Assembly: GCA_910575075.1 (NCBI GenBank)
Contig: CAJTCY010000021.1
Span: 1 to 64,000 of the forward strand
DNA length: 64,000 nt
DNA from: Lachnospiraceae bacterium
GTDB taxonomy: Bacteria; Bacillota; Clostridia; Lachnospirales; Lachnospiraceae
Direction: 5' to 3'
The position numbers were made by a program, and so were the translations under genes. How positions within the stretch are numbered: the first letter of the stretch is position 1; every line of letters begins with the position of its first letter. Below, in pieces: positions 8,491 to 17,880 of the stretch. Under the pieces are notes generated by a model. The model had not been told where the DNA came from. It saw only the letters and a list, made by a program, of their open reading frames with translations, and searched no databases.

Positions 8491-9909
8491 ATGAAGAAAT
8501 TAAAAATAATACATAGCCTGAAATTTCGTTTGTTTCTGCTGATTCTGCTGATTGGAATTATTCCTGGCATTGTGCTGCGTTTTGGAATTCTTACCAGTTA
8601 TGAGAACCGGGCAGTTGCGAACCGCAGCATTGATATTTTAAGCCAGGCAAAAATGCTTGGAAATCAGGTTGTCACTTACAATTATATGACGGATACTTCG
8701 GTCGAAATTGTCAATGCCCAGTTAGAGCAATTGTCTAATATATACGACGGCAGAGTGCTGATTGTCAACAATCGTTTTCAGATCGTGAAAGATACCTATG
8801 GGCTGGATAACGGCAAGACAATCATCTCAGAGGAAGTAGTTAAGTGTTTTCAGGGAGAAGAAATTAATAAATATGATGCGCATAACCGCTATATTGAGCT
8901 TGCTTTTCCTCTGAAAAATAAAGAATCCCAGGAGGCGCTGGGAGTAATGCTGGTGAGCGTTTCCACAGACAGCATCATGATGAATTATGATTATCTGAAG
9001 AAAAATGCACAGGTGATTGAGATGGCAAGTGCGGTGATCATCCTGGCGCTGGCGCTGTTCTGGTCCAGGCATCTGGTTCAGCCTTTCCGCAAACTTACCA
9101 AATCTCTGGAAGAGGTTCAGACTGAGGACGAAGAGGGTGAACTGATGATTTCTGATTATACGGAGACGGAAGCTATTTCAGATGCATATAATGAGATGTT
9201 GGGAAGGATGCGGGTGATTGACGAATCCAGACAGGAATTTGTGTCAAATGTATCCCATGAGCTTAAGACGCCGCTGACTTCCATGAAGGTGCTTGCAGAC
9301 TCGCTTTTGGGGCAGGAAGATGTGCCGGCAGAGCTGTATAAGGAATTTATGAGCGACATTGCAGAAGAAATTGAAAGAGAAAATAAGATTATCAATGATC
9401 TGCTCTCTCTGGTAAAAATGGATAAATCGGCGGGGAGCCTGAATATTTCTGTAGTGAATGTAAATGAAATGCTGGAATTGATCATGAAACGTGTTAAGCC
9501 CATCGCAGAAAAACAGAATATTGAATTGGTTCTTGAAAGTTTTCGTCCTGTCAGCGCAGAGATTGATGAGGTGAAGCTGTCTCTTGCGCTGACCAATCTG
9601 GTAGAAAATGCGATTAAGTACAACAAAGAGGAGGGGTGGGTGCATGTGTCTTTAAATGCAGACCACAAATTCTTCTTTGTGCGGGTGGAGGATTCTGGCA
9701 TTGGTATACCAGAAGATGCTTTGGAACATATCTATGAGAGGTTTTTCCGTGCGGACAAATCGCATTCCAGAGAGATAGGAGGAACTGGATTGGGACTTGC
9801 AATTACGAGAAATGCGGTGCTGATGCACCGGGGAGCAATCAAAGCGCACAGCAAGGAAGGGGAAGGAACTATTTTTACTGTCCGGATTCCTCTTACTTAT
9901 ATTGCTTGA
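8491..9909 (+). CDS. WalK-like membrane sensor histidine kinase
   Basis: 472 residues. A TM helix at about 12-32, an extracytoplasmic sensor region of about 140 residues (Cache-like, ending VMLVSVSTDSI), a second TM at about 175-193, HAMP (about 195-245), HisKA with phospho-His about 256 (FVSNVSHELKTPL), and HATPase_c with N-box LVENAIKYN, G1 DSGIGIPEDA and G2 GGTGLGLAI. It is the partner of the preceding regulator. The ligand is unknown. GerM, ComEC and HolA follow on the same strand, so the pair may be part of a longer transcript. Confidence 0.9.
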   Translation: MKKLKIIHSLKFRLFLLILLIGIIPGIVLRFGILTSYENRAVANRSIDILSQAKMLGNQVVTYNYMTDTSVEIVNAQLEQLSNIYDGRVLIVNNRFQIVKDTYGLDNGKTIISEEVVKCFQGEEINKYDAHNRYIELAFPLKNKESQEALGVMLVSVSTDSIMMNYDYLKKNAQVIEMASAVIILALALFWSRHLVQPFRKLTKSLEEVQTEDEEGELMISDYTETEAISDAYNEMLGRMRVIDESRQEFVSNVSHELKTPLTSMKVLADSLLGQEDVPAELYKEFMSDIAEEIERENKIINDLLSLVKMDKSAGSLNISVVNVNEMLELIMKRVKPIAEKQNIELVLESFRPVSAEIDEVKLSLALTNLVENAIKYNKEEGWVHVSLNADHKFFFVRVEDSGIGIPEDALEHIYERFFRADKSHSREIGGTGLGLAITRNAVLMHRGAIKAHSKEGEGTIFTVRIPLTYIA

Positions 9910-9912
9910 AGC

Positions 9913-9939
9913 GTCAAAAGAGCGGCGCGTCCTTTTGAC
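9913..9939 (+). other. Intergenic hairpin between kinase and gerM
   Basis: GTCAAAAG (9913-9920) pairs perfectly with CTTTTGAC (9932-9939) around a GC-rich loop. No T-run follows, so it is more likely an mRNA-processing or stability structure than a terminator. Confidence 0.4.
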
Positions 9940-9964
9940 ACCCTGATATTAGGAAGGAATTTTC

Positions 9965-10930
9965 ATGAAAATATGGAGAAAGGCATTACTTTTTGCGATG
10001 GTATTTCTTACGGCTGCAAACGCTGGCTGTGGGAACTCTCAGGAAGAAGAGCCGGAATATAATATTTATTATATAAATAAAGAAAATACGAAAACGGTTG
10101 CTGTGGGTTATGAACCAGAAAAAGTAGGAACGAAGGAGCTGATTCAGGAATTTCTGGAGAAACTGTTTCAGGATACAGAAGTGGTGGATTACCGCAGGCC
10201 AGCCCCCAAAGAAGTGAAACTGGAGTCATGGGAACTCAAGGAAGACCAGTTATCACTCTATTTTAACAGTGCGTATGTGGAAATGAGGAACGTTGAGGAG
10301 GTGCTCTGCCGGGCAGCCATTGTAAGGACCTTGATCCAGGTAAAAGGGGTAGAATGCATTTCTTTTTATGTAGGAGATGCCCCTTTGGTGGATTCAGAGG
10401 GAACTCCGGTGGGGCTTATGACGGCAGAGAGTTTTATTGAAAATCCAGGGGAACAGATTAATACCATTCAAAATGCCAGCATTACCCTGTATTTTTCCAA
10501 TGAGGCGGGAAATGGTCTTGTGAAAGAAGTGCAGGAGGTTCATTACAGCAGTAATATTTCATTGGAAAAGCTGGTGATGGAACAGCTTCTGAAAGGGCCT
10601 CAGGGAAAAAAAGGACGGGCAGCCATTCCGGACGGTACGAAACTGGTAGGGGTATCAGTGCTGGACGGTGTGTGTTTTGTGAATCTCAGTGAAGGATTTT
10701 TAAATCAAAATTATGAGATTGCAGAGCCAGTGGTCATCTATTCCATTACCAATTCACTGGCAGAGCTGCCTGATATCAATAAAGTACAGATTGCAGTCAA
10801 TGGGGACAGTAATATGGTCTACCGGGAAAAAATGGATCTGAGCGATATGTACGAGCGGAATCTGGATTATCTGGACAGCAGCGCGCAGACAAAAGATAAT
10901 CTGCAAGAGAATAAGAAAAATAAGAAGTAG
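9965..10930 (+). CDS. GerMN-domain lipoprotein (GerM-like)
   Basis: 321 residues with a signal peptide and lipobox ANAGC near residue 20. Two GerMN domains follow: about 50-165 (strand-rich, ending CISFYVGDAPLVDSEG) and about 180-295 (SITLYFSNEAGNG, QLLKGPQGKKG, CFVNLSEGFLNQN). The C-terminus is lysine-rich. GerM is known in Bacillus as a lipoprotein needed for spore assembly and germination. Here it sits between a two-component pair and comEC, so either a sporulation or general envelope role is possible. Confidence 0.8.
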   Translation: MKIWRKALLFAMVFLTAANAGCGNSQEEEPEYNIYYINKENTKTVAVGYEPEKVGTKELIQEFLEKLFQDTEVVDYRRPAPKEVKLESWELKEDQLSLYFNSAYVEMRNVEEVLCRAAIVRTLIQVKGVECISFYVGDAPLVDSEGTPVGLMTAESFIENPGEQINTIQNASITLYFSNEAGNGLVKEVQEVHYSSNISLEKLVMEQLLKGPQGKKGRAAIPDGTKLVGVSVLDGVCFVNLSEGFLNQNYEIAEPVVIYSITNSLAELPDINKVQIAVNGDSNMVYREKMDLSDMYERNLDYLDSSAQTKDNLQENKKNKK

Positions 10931-10940
10931 GAGGAGAGAA

Positions 10941-13316
10941 TTGATTCGGAGAACAGCATGCTGTCTGTGTCTGTCTCTGATATTGGGGCTTTTGTATGGC
11001 AGAGCCGGGCAATTATGGTATGTTCTATTGTTTGTGCTGTTTCTGTGCTGTCTTGCAATGGGAATCATAAAGCTTTGGAATAAAAGGCGAAGCATATTTT
11101 TGCTGCGGGTACTTTGCTGTCTGTGTCTGTTTGCAGCCGGTGCATTGCATATGCAGGCGCAGCAGTCGGTGCGTAAGACGCTGGAAGCAGAACTTACACA
11201 GGGGCAGGAGCTCACGGTGCAGGGACAGATTTGCAGAAAAGAAGAAAAAAACCAACAGTTTATCTATTATCTTACCGACACCCGAATTGTCGCAGAGGGT
11301 GAAGTTTATCCCAGCTATGGGGTTCTGATTTACAGTTCTGACGGGCAGTATCAGCCAGGCAACGTGCTAAAAGTTCAGGGCAGGTACGAGCCTTTTCAAA
11401 TATCCCGCAATGAGGGAAATTTCAATGAAAAGCAATACCAGCAGAGCAGGAAATGGGAGTTTCGTGTTTTTGCAGAGGCTATATCGTTCAAATCAGCAAA
11501 AGAAAATAAATATATGACAGCTCTTAAGAAGATACAGTGCAGAATCCGCAGTGTATTCGAGAATTCCATGGAGTCAGAAGATGCGGGAGTGATGGCAAAT
11601 CTTACACTGGGAGACAAGTCGCTGATGGATCAGGAAATCAGAGAATTGTACCAAAGAGGAGGGATTTCACATATACTTGCCATTTCCGGGCTGCATGTCT
11701 CTCTTCTCGGTATGGGATTGTTCCGGCTTTTGAAGATTATGGGCTGTTCTCAGAAGCTGGGTGCGCTTTTTTCCGTAACAGCAGTGATTAGCTTCGGGTT
11801 TCTTTCAGGAATGGAGGTGTCTACAGTACGTGCCCTGGGCATGTTTGGGCTGTTGATGGCAGCGAAGATTTTGGGTTATAGCTATGATTCCCTGACAGCG
11901 CTTTCTCTGACAGCGATGGTTCAGCTCTGGGATAATCCGTTTCTGCTGGAGTATGCAGGTTTTTTATTTTCCTATGGCGCAGTGCTGGGAGTAAGCCTGG
12001 TATACCGGGTATTTCAAAACAGCAGGAAGGCGGAAGAGGAGAAGCAGAAAAAGAACTTGGGTGTTCTGCAAAAAACATTGTCCAAAATCCGGGACACCAT
12101 AGCTGTAAGTCTTTGCATCCAGCTTGCGATTCTGCCCCTGTCATTATATTTTTATTATGAAATGTCTGTATACAGTATTGTTATAAATGCCTGCATTCTG
12201 CCATTTCTTGGCATTCTTCTGTTTCTTGGCGTTGTGGGAGGAATTGTTGGCAGTATTCTTCCGCCCTTGGGCAGAGTGATATTGACACCGGCAGGCTGGA
12301 TTCTGGGGATGAATCAGGGGATCTGCCAGGCATTTCTACAGCTTCCGGCTGCAGAACATATCACTGGAAGGCCGGATTGGCGGCTGTTGATTACCTATTA
12401 TGGAATACTGAGTATCTGCCTGTATCTGGTATGGCGGCGAAAAGAGAAGCGTTGGTCTGTCGGAATTGGGGCGGCACTGATATGCCTGATCTTTATCAGG
12501 CCAAAGCCACAGTTTGAAATTAATGTGCTGGATGTAGGGCAGGGAGATGGAAGCCTGATACAGACAGAATACGGTGAAAGCTTTTTTGTGGACGGGGGCA
12601 GCAGTGACGTCAAAAAGCTGGGCCAGTACCGGATTCTGCCTTTCTTAAAATACCATGGGATTCGTTCTGTCAAGGGATGGATTGTGAGTCATGCTGACTC
12701 TGACCATATCAGCGGTTTGAAAGAGGTGCTGCAGCGTGGGTATTCTGTGGAATATCTCATATTGGCGGCGGGTATGGCAAGAGATGAGGCTGTGGAAGAT
12801 TTACTGGAACTTGCCGAAGAAGCAGGATGCCGGGTTGTATATGTGGAGCCGGGCATGAAATTTGGAACGGGAGACACCGTGTTTACAGTATTAGCCCCGG
12901 AATGCAGGCCGAAGGATTCAGAAAACGGCGAAGCAGACAGAAATGATTTATCTCTGGTGGCTGCTGTCAGGCACCAGGATTTTACGGCAATTTTTACAGG
13001 AGATATCGGGAGCAGACAAGAACAGAATCTGCTGGAAACTGATTTTATGAACAAGTATGGAATTTCCAGTGTGGATTTTTATAAGGCGGCGCATCATGGT
13101 TCCGATGGCTCCAACAGCCAGGAGTTTCTGCAGGCAATTTCACCTCGGATGACAGTCATTTCCTGCGCAAAAAAGAACTCTTATGGGCATCCGGGAACAG
13201 AGGCTCTGGAACGGATAGAGGAATCCGGAAGCAAAATATTCTGCACGATGGACCAGGGGCAGATACGGGTAGTTTCAGAGGCAGGAACGGCACGGGTATG
13301 GACATATTTGCCATAG
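10941..13316 (+). CDS. comEC: ComEC/Rec2 DNA-uptake channel
   Basis: 791 residues, a full three-part ComEC: N-terminal hydrophobic and DUF4131/OB-like segment (to about 190), multi-pass 'Competence' domain (about 200-500, with GISHILAISGLHVSLLG), and a C-terminal metallo-beta-lactamase domain (about 530-790). That domain has VLDVGQGDGSLI, the SHADSDHISG metal motif and AAHHGSDGSNS. It forms the channel for single-stranded DNA import, and the lactamase domain probably degrades the other strand. The start is TTG at 10941 after AGGAGGAG. All key motifs are intact, so the gene looks functional. Confidence 0.95.
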   Translation: MIRRTACCLCLSLILGLLYGRAGQLWYVLLFVLFLCCLAMGIIKLWNKRRSIFLLRVLCCLCLFAAGALHMQAQQSVRKTLEAELTQGQELTVQGQICRKEEKNQQFIYYLTDTRIVAEGEVYPSYGVLIYSSDGQYQPGNVLKVQGRYEPFQISRNEGNFNEKQYQQSRKWEFRVFAEAISFKSAKENKYMTALKKIQCRIRSVFENSMESEDAGVMANLTLGDKSLMDQEIRELYQRGGISHILAISGLHVSLLGMGLFRLLKIMGCSQKLGALFSVTAVISFGFLSGMEVSTVRALGMFGLLMAAKILGYSYDSLTALSLTAMVQLWDNPFLLEYAGFLFSYGAVLGVSLVYRVFQNSRKAEEEKQKKNLGVLQKTLSKIRDTIAVSLCIQLAILPLSLYFYYEMSVYSIVINACILPFLGILLFLGVVGGIVGSILPPLGRVILTPAGWILGMNQGICQAFLQLPAAEHITGRPDWRLLITYYGILSICLYLVWRRKEKRWSVGIGAALICLIFIRPKPQFEINVLDVGQGDGSLIQTEYGESFFVDGGSSDVKKLGQYRILPFLKYHGIRSVKGWIVSHADSDHISGLKEVLQRGYSVEYLILAAGMARDEAVEDLLELAEEAGCRVVYVEPGMKFGTGDTVFTVLAPECRPKDSENGEADRNDLSLVAAVRHQDFTAIFTGDIGSRQEQNLLETDFMNKYGISSVDFYKAAHHGSDGSNSQEFLQAISPRMTVISCAKKNSYGHPGTEALERIEESGSKIFCTMDQGQIRVVSEAGTARVWTYLP

Positions 13317-13367
13317 ATAGTGTATGATAGAGAAAATGCGGTTTGACCAGAGGAGGAAAAATAGGAA

Positions 13368-14345
13368 ATGAAGAGCATTCAGGAAGATATTGAAACAGGA
13401 AATTTTCGTCCCGTATATCTGCTGTATGGCGAGGAAGCGTATCTGAAACGTCAGTACAGGCAGAAGCTGCGCAATGCTCTGGCGGCAGAGGACGATACTA
13501 TGAATGTAGCCATTTTTCAGGGAAAAAATATTAATCCAGGCCAGATTATCGATCTGGCGGAGACGCTTCCCTTTTTTGCAGACCGCAGACTGATTCTTAT
13601 TGAGGACAGCGGAATCTTCAAGACCTCCTGTGAAGAACTGGCGGACTATATGAAGCAGATTGCAGAGACTGCCTGCTTTGTGTTTGTGGAGGAGGAAGTG
13701 GATAAGCGCAGCAAGATGTACAAAGCGGTGAAGAAGGCAGGACGGGCAGTAGAATTTGTCCGTCAGAACGAGCAGGTATTGACACGCTGGATTTTGTCCA
13801 AAATGAAACGGGAAAATAAGAAGATTACCCAGGCGGATATGCGCCTGTTTCTGGAAAAAACCGGCGACGATATGGAAAATATTGATAAGGAGCTGGAAAA
13901 GCTGTTCTGTTACACATTGGGGAGGGAAGTGATTACGGCCGAGGATGTGGAGGCAGTCTGTACCGTGCAGACAAGCGGAAGAATTTTTGATATGGTAAAT
14001 AAAATTGCCGAGAAACAGCAGAAACAGGCATTGGATTTGTATTATGACCTGCTTGCCATGAAGGAACCGCCTATGCGGATTTTGTTTTTGATTGCGCGCC
14101 AGTTTAAGATTTTACGGTTAGTAAAAGGATTGAGAAAGCAGGGATATGATCATAAATTCATCGCCGCAAAGGCTGGAATACCAGAATTTGCAGTTCGGAA
14201 AAATCTTGCTCAGGCGGAAGGCTTTTCCACGGATCAGCTTCGGGAAGCGCTGGAGGACTGCGTGCAGGCCGAGGAAGATGTCAAGACGGGGAATCTCAAT
14301 GACCGGATGGCAGTGGAACTGTTGATTGTCAAATACAGCAGTTAG
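13368..14345 (+). CDS. holA: DNA polymerase III subunit delta
   Basis: 325-residue clamp-loader delta subunit. Residues 1-140 contain the N-terminal AAA+ fold with VYLLYGEEAYLKRQY and ETLPFFADRRLILIED; the central lid domain and the C-terminal collar domain (FLIARQFKILRLVKGL) follow. It opens the beta clamp during loading. comEC-holA adjacency is conserved across Firmicutes. In Bacillus, rpsT follows; here a repeat-rich gap follows instead. Confidence 0.93.
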   Translation: MKSIQEDIETGNFRPVYLLYGEEAYLKRQYRQKLRNALAAEDDTMNVAIFQGKNINPGQIIDLAETLPFFADRRLILIEDSGIFKTSCEELADYMKQIAETACFVFVEEEVDKRSKMYKAVKKAGRAVEFVRQNEQVLTRWILSKMKRENKKITQADMRLFLEKTGDDMENIDKELEKLFCYTLGREVITAEDVEAVCTVQTSGRIFDMVNKIAEKQQKQALDLYYDLLAMKEPPMRILFLIARQFKILRLVKGLRKQGYDHKFIAAKAGIPEFAVRKNLAQAEGFSTDQLREALEDCVQAEEDVKTGNLNDRMAVELLIVKYSS

Positions 14346-14411
14346 ATATTTGGCTGCGGAGAAATATATTTTTCAAAAAGTAATAGACCGCCGGCATTAA
14401 TAAGGTCGTCA

Positions 14412-14441
14412 TAGACAATCGGAAAGCATTTATGCTAAAAT
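14412..14441 (+). promoter_or_regulatory. Possible promoter reading into the C-type repeat
   Basis: TAGACA (14412-14417), 18-bp spacer, TAAAAT (14436-14441), each one base from consensus. It ends two bases before the structured repeat, so the repeat could be transcribed as an RNA. The same promoter might also serve lepA. Confidence 0.4.
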
Positions 14442-14442
14442 A

Positions 14443-14634
14443 GAACAAAGTGGGCAAGCCCACGTCAACTCCCCTAACCCCTCATTCTTGAGGGGCTGCA
14501 CACTTTGACGCGCTGGATGCTTATTGCAAAGCAATAAATTCCCCTTGCATCCGTGCGCATCCTGCCCGGAGGGCTTTTTCTTCTATAGGAAGATACTTTC
14601 ACGCTTTAACGTAACAATGTCTTTCCTAATAGAA
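14443..14634 (+). repeat. C-type structured repeat, copy 1
   Basis: A 190-bp multi-hairpin sequence closely matched in opposite orientation at 28315-28506. It contains GTGGGC/GCCCAC, CCCCTCA/TGAGGGG, a nested arm GATGC-TTATTGC/GCAATAA-GCATC, and a short GCCC/GGGC hairpin followed by TTTTT (about 14567-14580). It ends in a long arm from TTCTATAGGA to TCCTAATAGAA. It could be a mobile or palindromic DNA repeat, or a structured RNA with an internal terminator. The 64-codon ORF across it has no coding character. Confidence 0.6.
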
Positions 14635-14640
14635 GAAAAA

Positions 14641-14746
14641 AGAATGCGTTTTACGCATTCTCCGCGAACGGCGCATAATTGTTATTTCTCTTATAGGAAA
14701 CATACTTTCACGCTTTAGAGTGACAAGGTATTTCCTAATAAGAGAA
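14641..14746 (+). repeat. Hairpins in the lepA leader, related to the C-type repeat
   Basis: Two hairpins: AGAATGCG/CGCATTCT (14641-14661), and a longer one from TTCTCTTA (14686-14693) to TAAGAGAA (14739-14746) with inner pairing around CACGCTTTA. The second resembles the last arm of the C-type repeat. Related but reversed sequence is seen at 62155-62255. They end about 17 bases before the lepA ribosome site, so they may affect lepA translation. Confidence 0.5.
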
Positions 14747-14773
14747 CAAATATCAGGAATCTGGAGGAACAGT

Positions 14774-16588
14774 ATGGCAGCAATTGACCAAAATAAAATC
14801 AGGAATTTTTGCATTATCGCACATATAGATCACGGGAAATCCACATTGGCGGACCGCATTATTGAGAAAACGGGGCTTTTGACCAGCCGGGAGATGCAGG
14901 CGCAGGTATTGGATAATATGGAACTGGAGCGGGAGCGGGGCATTACCATTAAGGCCCAGACCGTCCGCATCGTTTACAAAGCAAAAGACAATGAAGAATA
15001 TATTTTTAACCTTATTGACACGCCAGGGCATGTAGATTTTAATTATGAAGTGTCAAGAAGCCTTGCGGCATGCGACGGGGCAATTCTTGTGGTGGATGCG
15101 GCCCAGGGAATTGAAGCACAGACTCTGGCAAATGTGTATCTTGCCCTGGATCATGATTTGGACGTGCTTCCCGTCATCAACAAAATTGATCTGCCCAGCG
15201 CAGAACCAGAGCGGGTAATTGAGGAAATCGAAGATGTGATCGGGCTGGAGGCGCAGGACGCTCCGCAGATTTCCGCTAAGACGGGATTGAATATTGAAGA
15301 AGTGCTGGAACAGATTGTGGCGAAGATCCCTGCACCTCAGGGGAGCCCGGACAATCCTTTGAAAGCGCTGATATTTGATTCCTTGTACGATTCTTATAAG
15401 GGAGTGATTGTGTTCTGCCGCATCAAAGAAGGAAGCGTAAAGGTGGGAACGACCATTCAAATGATGGCGACGGGGGCAGTGGCAGACGTGGTGGAAGTAG
15501 GCTATTTTGGCGCCGGGCAGTTTATCCCCTGTGAGGAACTGTCGGCCGGAATGGTGGGGTATATCACGGCAAGCCTGAAAAATGTCAGAGATACCCAGGT
15601 GGGCGACACGGTGACGGATGCAGACCGCCCCTGCAGCGAGCCGCTGCCGGGCTATAAGAAAGTAAATCCTATGGTATACTGCGGCATGTATCCGGCAGAC
15701 GGGGCAAAATACCCGGATTTGCGGGATGCCCTGGAAAAACTGCAGCTCAATGATGCGGCGCTGCAGTTTGAGCCGGAGACTTCGATTGCTTTGGGATTTG
15801 GTTTCCGCTGCGGTTTTTTGGGGCTGCTGCATTTGGAGATTGTACAGGAACGTCTGGAACGAGAATACAATCTGGATCTGGTGACTACTGCCCCAGGCGT
15901 GATCTATAAAGTTCACAAGACCAATGGAGAAGTGATTGAACTGACCAATCCCTCCAATCTGCCGGACCCGGCAGAGATTGAATATATGGAGGAGCCAGTG
16001 GTCAGCGCAGAGATCATGGTGACCAGTGAGTTTATCGGAGCGATTATGGATTTGTGCCAGGAACGGCGGGGCACTTACATCAGCATGGAATATATGGAAG
16101 AAACCCGTGCGCTGATAAAATATGAGCTGCCGTTAAATGAGATTATTTATGATTTCTTTGATGCGCTGAAATCACGTTCCAGAGGGTATGCGTCCTTTGA
16201 TTATGAGATGAAGGGATATGCCCGCTCGGAGCTGGTAAAACTGGACATCCTTATCAATAAGGAGGAAGTAGATGCCTTATCCTTTATTGTACACAGCGGC
16301 ACTGCTTATGAGCGGGGACGGAAAATGTGTGAGAAGCTTAAGGAAGAAATTCCCAGACATCTCTTTGAGATACCGATTCAGGCAGCAGTGGGAAGCAAGG
16401 TAATTGCAAGAGAAACGGTCAAAGCCATGCGAAAAGACGTGCTGGCAAAATGTTACGGCGGCGATATTTCCAGAAAACGAAAGCTGTTAGAGAAGCAGAA
16501 GGAAGGCAAGAAGCGTATGCGTCAGATTGGAAATGTGGAGATTCCGCAGAAAGCTTTCATGAGCGTGCTCAAACTGGACGATAAATAA
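14774..16588 (+). CDS. lepA: Elongation factor 4 (LepA), ribosomal back-translocase GTPase
   Basis: 604 residues from ATG 14774, preceded by GGAGGA. GTPase motifs AHIDHGKST (G1), RGITIK (G2), DTPGHVDF (G3) and NKIDLPSA (G4) are intact. EF-G-like domains II, III and V follow, then the LepA-specific C-terminal domain with [20 protein letters not shown]. It acts on stalled ribosomes or in initiation and assembly. A longer in-frame start at 14720 would lie inside the leader hairpin and is rejected. hemW follows 41 bases downstream, as in many Firmicutes. Confidence 0.97.
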   Translation: MAAIDQNKIRNFCIIAHIDHGKSTLADRIIEKTGLLTSREMQAQVLDNMELERERGITIKAQTVRIVYKAKDNEEYIFNLIDTPGHVDFNYEVSRSLAACDGAILVVDAAQGIEAQTLANVYLALDHDLDVLPVINKIDLPSAEPERVIEEIEDVIGLEAQDAPQISAKTGLNIEEVLEQIVAKIPAPQGSPDNPLKALIFDSLYDSYKGVIVFCRIKEGSVKVGTTIQMMATGAVADVVEVGYFGAGQFIPCEELSAGMVGYITASLKNVRDTQVGDTVTDADRPCSEPLPGYKKVNPMVYCGMYPADGAKYPDLRDALEKLQLNDAALQFEPETSIALGFGFRCGFLGLLHLEIVQERLEREYNLDLVTTAPGVIYKVHKTNGEVIELTNPSNLPDPAEIEYMEEPVVSAEIMVTSEFIGAIMDLCQERRGTYISMEYMEETRALIKYELPLNEIIYDFFDALKSRSRGYASFDYEMKGYARSELVKLDILINKEEVDALSFIVHSGTAYERGRKMCEKLKEEIPRHLFEIPIQAAVGSKVIARETVKAMRKDVLAKCYGGDISRKRKLLEKQKEGKKRMRQIGNVEIPQKAFMSVLKLDDK

Positions 16589-16629
16589 GAAACTGAAACA
16601 GAACAGTGAGAGAAGGAAATGAGTGAAGA

Positions 16630-17880
16630 ATGAAAGAATTGGAATTATATGTCCATATCCCCTTCTGTGTGAGAAAATGCTGTTATTGTGATTTTTTGTC
16701 AATGCCTGCGGACAACAGCCTCCGCAGGCATTATGTAGATAAGCTGATTGAGGAAATCAGGCAGAATGCGCCTGCCTGCAGTCAGTATCAGGTCAGCTCC
16801 ATATTTTTGGGGGGAGGTACGCCTTCGATTCTTCCAGGGGTGCAGATTGCAGAAATAATGGAAGCTCTGCGGCAGAATTTCACAATCGGGCAGGAGGCAG
16901 AGATTACACTGGAATGTAATCCGGGAACAATTACCAGACAGAAGCTTGTTTTTTACAAGATGGCTGGCGTCAACCGCCTGAGCCTGGGACTGCAGTCTGC
17001 CCGGAATCAGGAATTGCAGAGAATTGGAAGAATCCATACGTTTGAAGAATTTTTGGAGAGTTTTGATTTGGCCCGTAAAGAGGGGTTTTCCAATATCAAT
17101 GTGGATATTATGTCTGCGCTGCCGGGACAGGCCTTAGAAGATTGGATGTTTACCTTGAAGAAAGTGTTAGAGATGCGTCCAGAGCATATTTCAGCATACA
17201 GCCTGATTGTAGAAGAGGGCACGCCTTTCTATGAGCAATATGGGGAAGACGAACTGCGCCGGCAGCAGGGAGAGACACCTTTTTATCTTCCTACGGAGGA
17301 AACAGAGCGTCAAATGTATGAGCTGACGAGGGAGACTTTGGCTGACAAAGGATATCTGCGCTATGAGATATCTAATTATGCCCAGCCAGGCAGGGAATGC
17401 CGTCATAATATCGGCTACTGGCAGCTGACGCCTTATCTGGGCCTTGGCCTGGGAAGTTCCTCTTATCTGGAGCAGGTAAGATTTTTCAATACCAGCAGCC
17501 TGGAAGAATATTTGGATGGAAAATTCCATAATTTGACGGAAATTCTGGAAATGGCGAAGAAGCAGGGGAAGGATTTACGCTCTGCCAGGAGTCAGGCGAA
17601 GACAGATATTTGTCTCCTGAATCAGAGACAGCAGATGGAAGAATTTATGTTTCTGGGACTGCGTATGACGGCTGGCATCAGCAGGAAGAGATTTGAAGAA
17701 ATTTTTGGCAGGGAACTGGAGAGCGTCTATGGGAATACGGTAAGAAAACTTCAGCAGCAGGGGCTGCTGAAACAGAACGAGGGCAGAGTATTTCTGACAG
17801 AAGAGGGCATTTCTGTCAGCAACTACGCACTCAGTGAATTTTTATTGGAGGTGGAAGAGATTGAAGATTGCAGTTTGTGA
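16630..17880 (+). CDS. hemW: HemW, radical-SAM heme chaperone-like protein
   Basis: 416 residues with the radical-SAM CX3CX2C motif at C13-C17-C20 (HIPFCVRKCCYCDF), SAM-binding GGGTPS, and a C-terminal HemN-type domain. HemW lacks the extra Cys of true coproporphyrinogen dehydrogenases and is a heme-binding chaperone; the lepA-hemW pairing is typical of HemW. The last 20 bases overlap the start of the next gene. Confidence 0.88.
   Translation: MKELELYVHIPFCVRKCCYCDFLSMPADNSLRRHYVDKLIEEIRQNAPACSQYQVSSIFLGGGTPSILPGVQIAEIMEALRQNFTIGQEAEITLECNPGTITRQKLVFYKMAGVNRLSLGLQSARNQELQRIGRIHTFEEFLESFDLARKEGFSNINVDIMSALPGQALEDWMFTLKKVLEMRPEHISAYSLIVEEGTPFYEQYGEDELRRQQGETPFYLPTEETERQMYELTRETLADKGYLRYEISNYAQPGRECRHNIGYWQLTPYLGLGLGSSSYLEQVRFFNTSSLEEYLDGKFHNLTEILEMAKKQGKDLRSARSQAKTDICLLNQRQQMEEFMFLGLRMTAGISRKRFEEIFGRELESVYGNTVRKLQQQGLLKQNEGRVFLTEEGISVSNYALSEFLLEVEEIEDCSL

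Noticed and set aside
14524-14718. 64-codon plus-strand ORF before lepA
   Set aside because: It runs through hairpins of the C repeat; no ribosome site and repeat-derived sequence.
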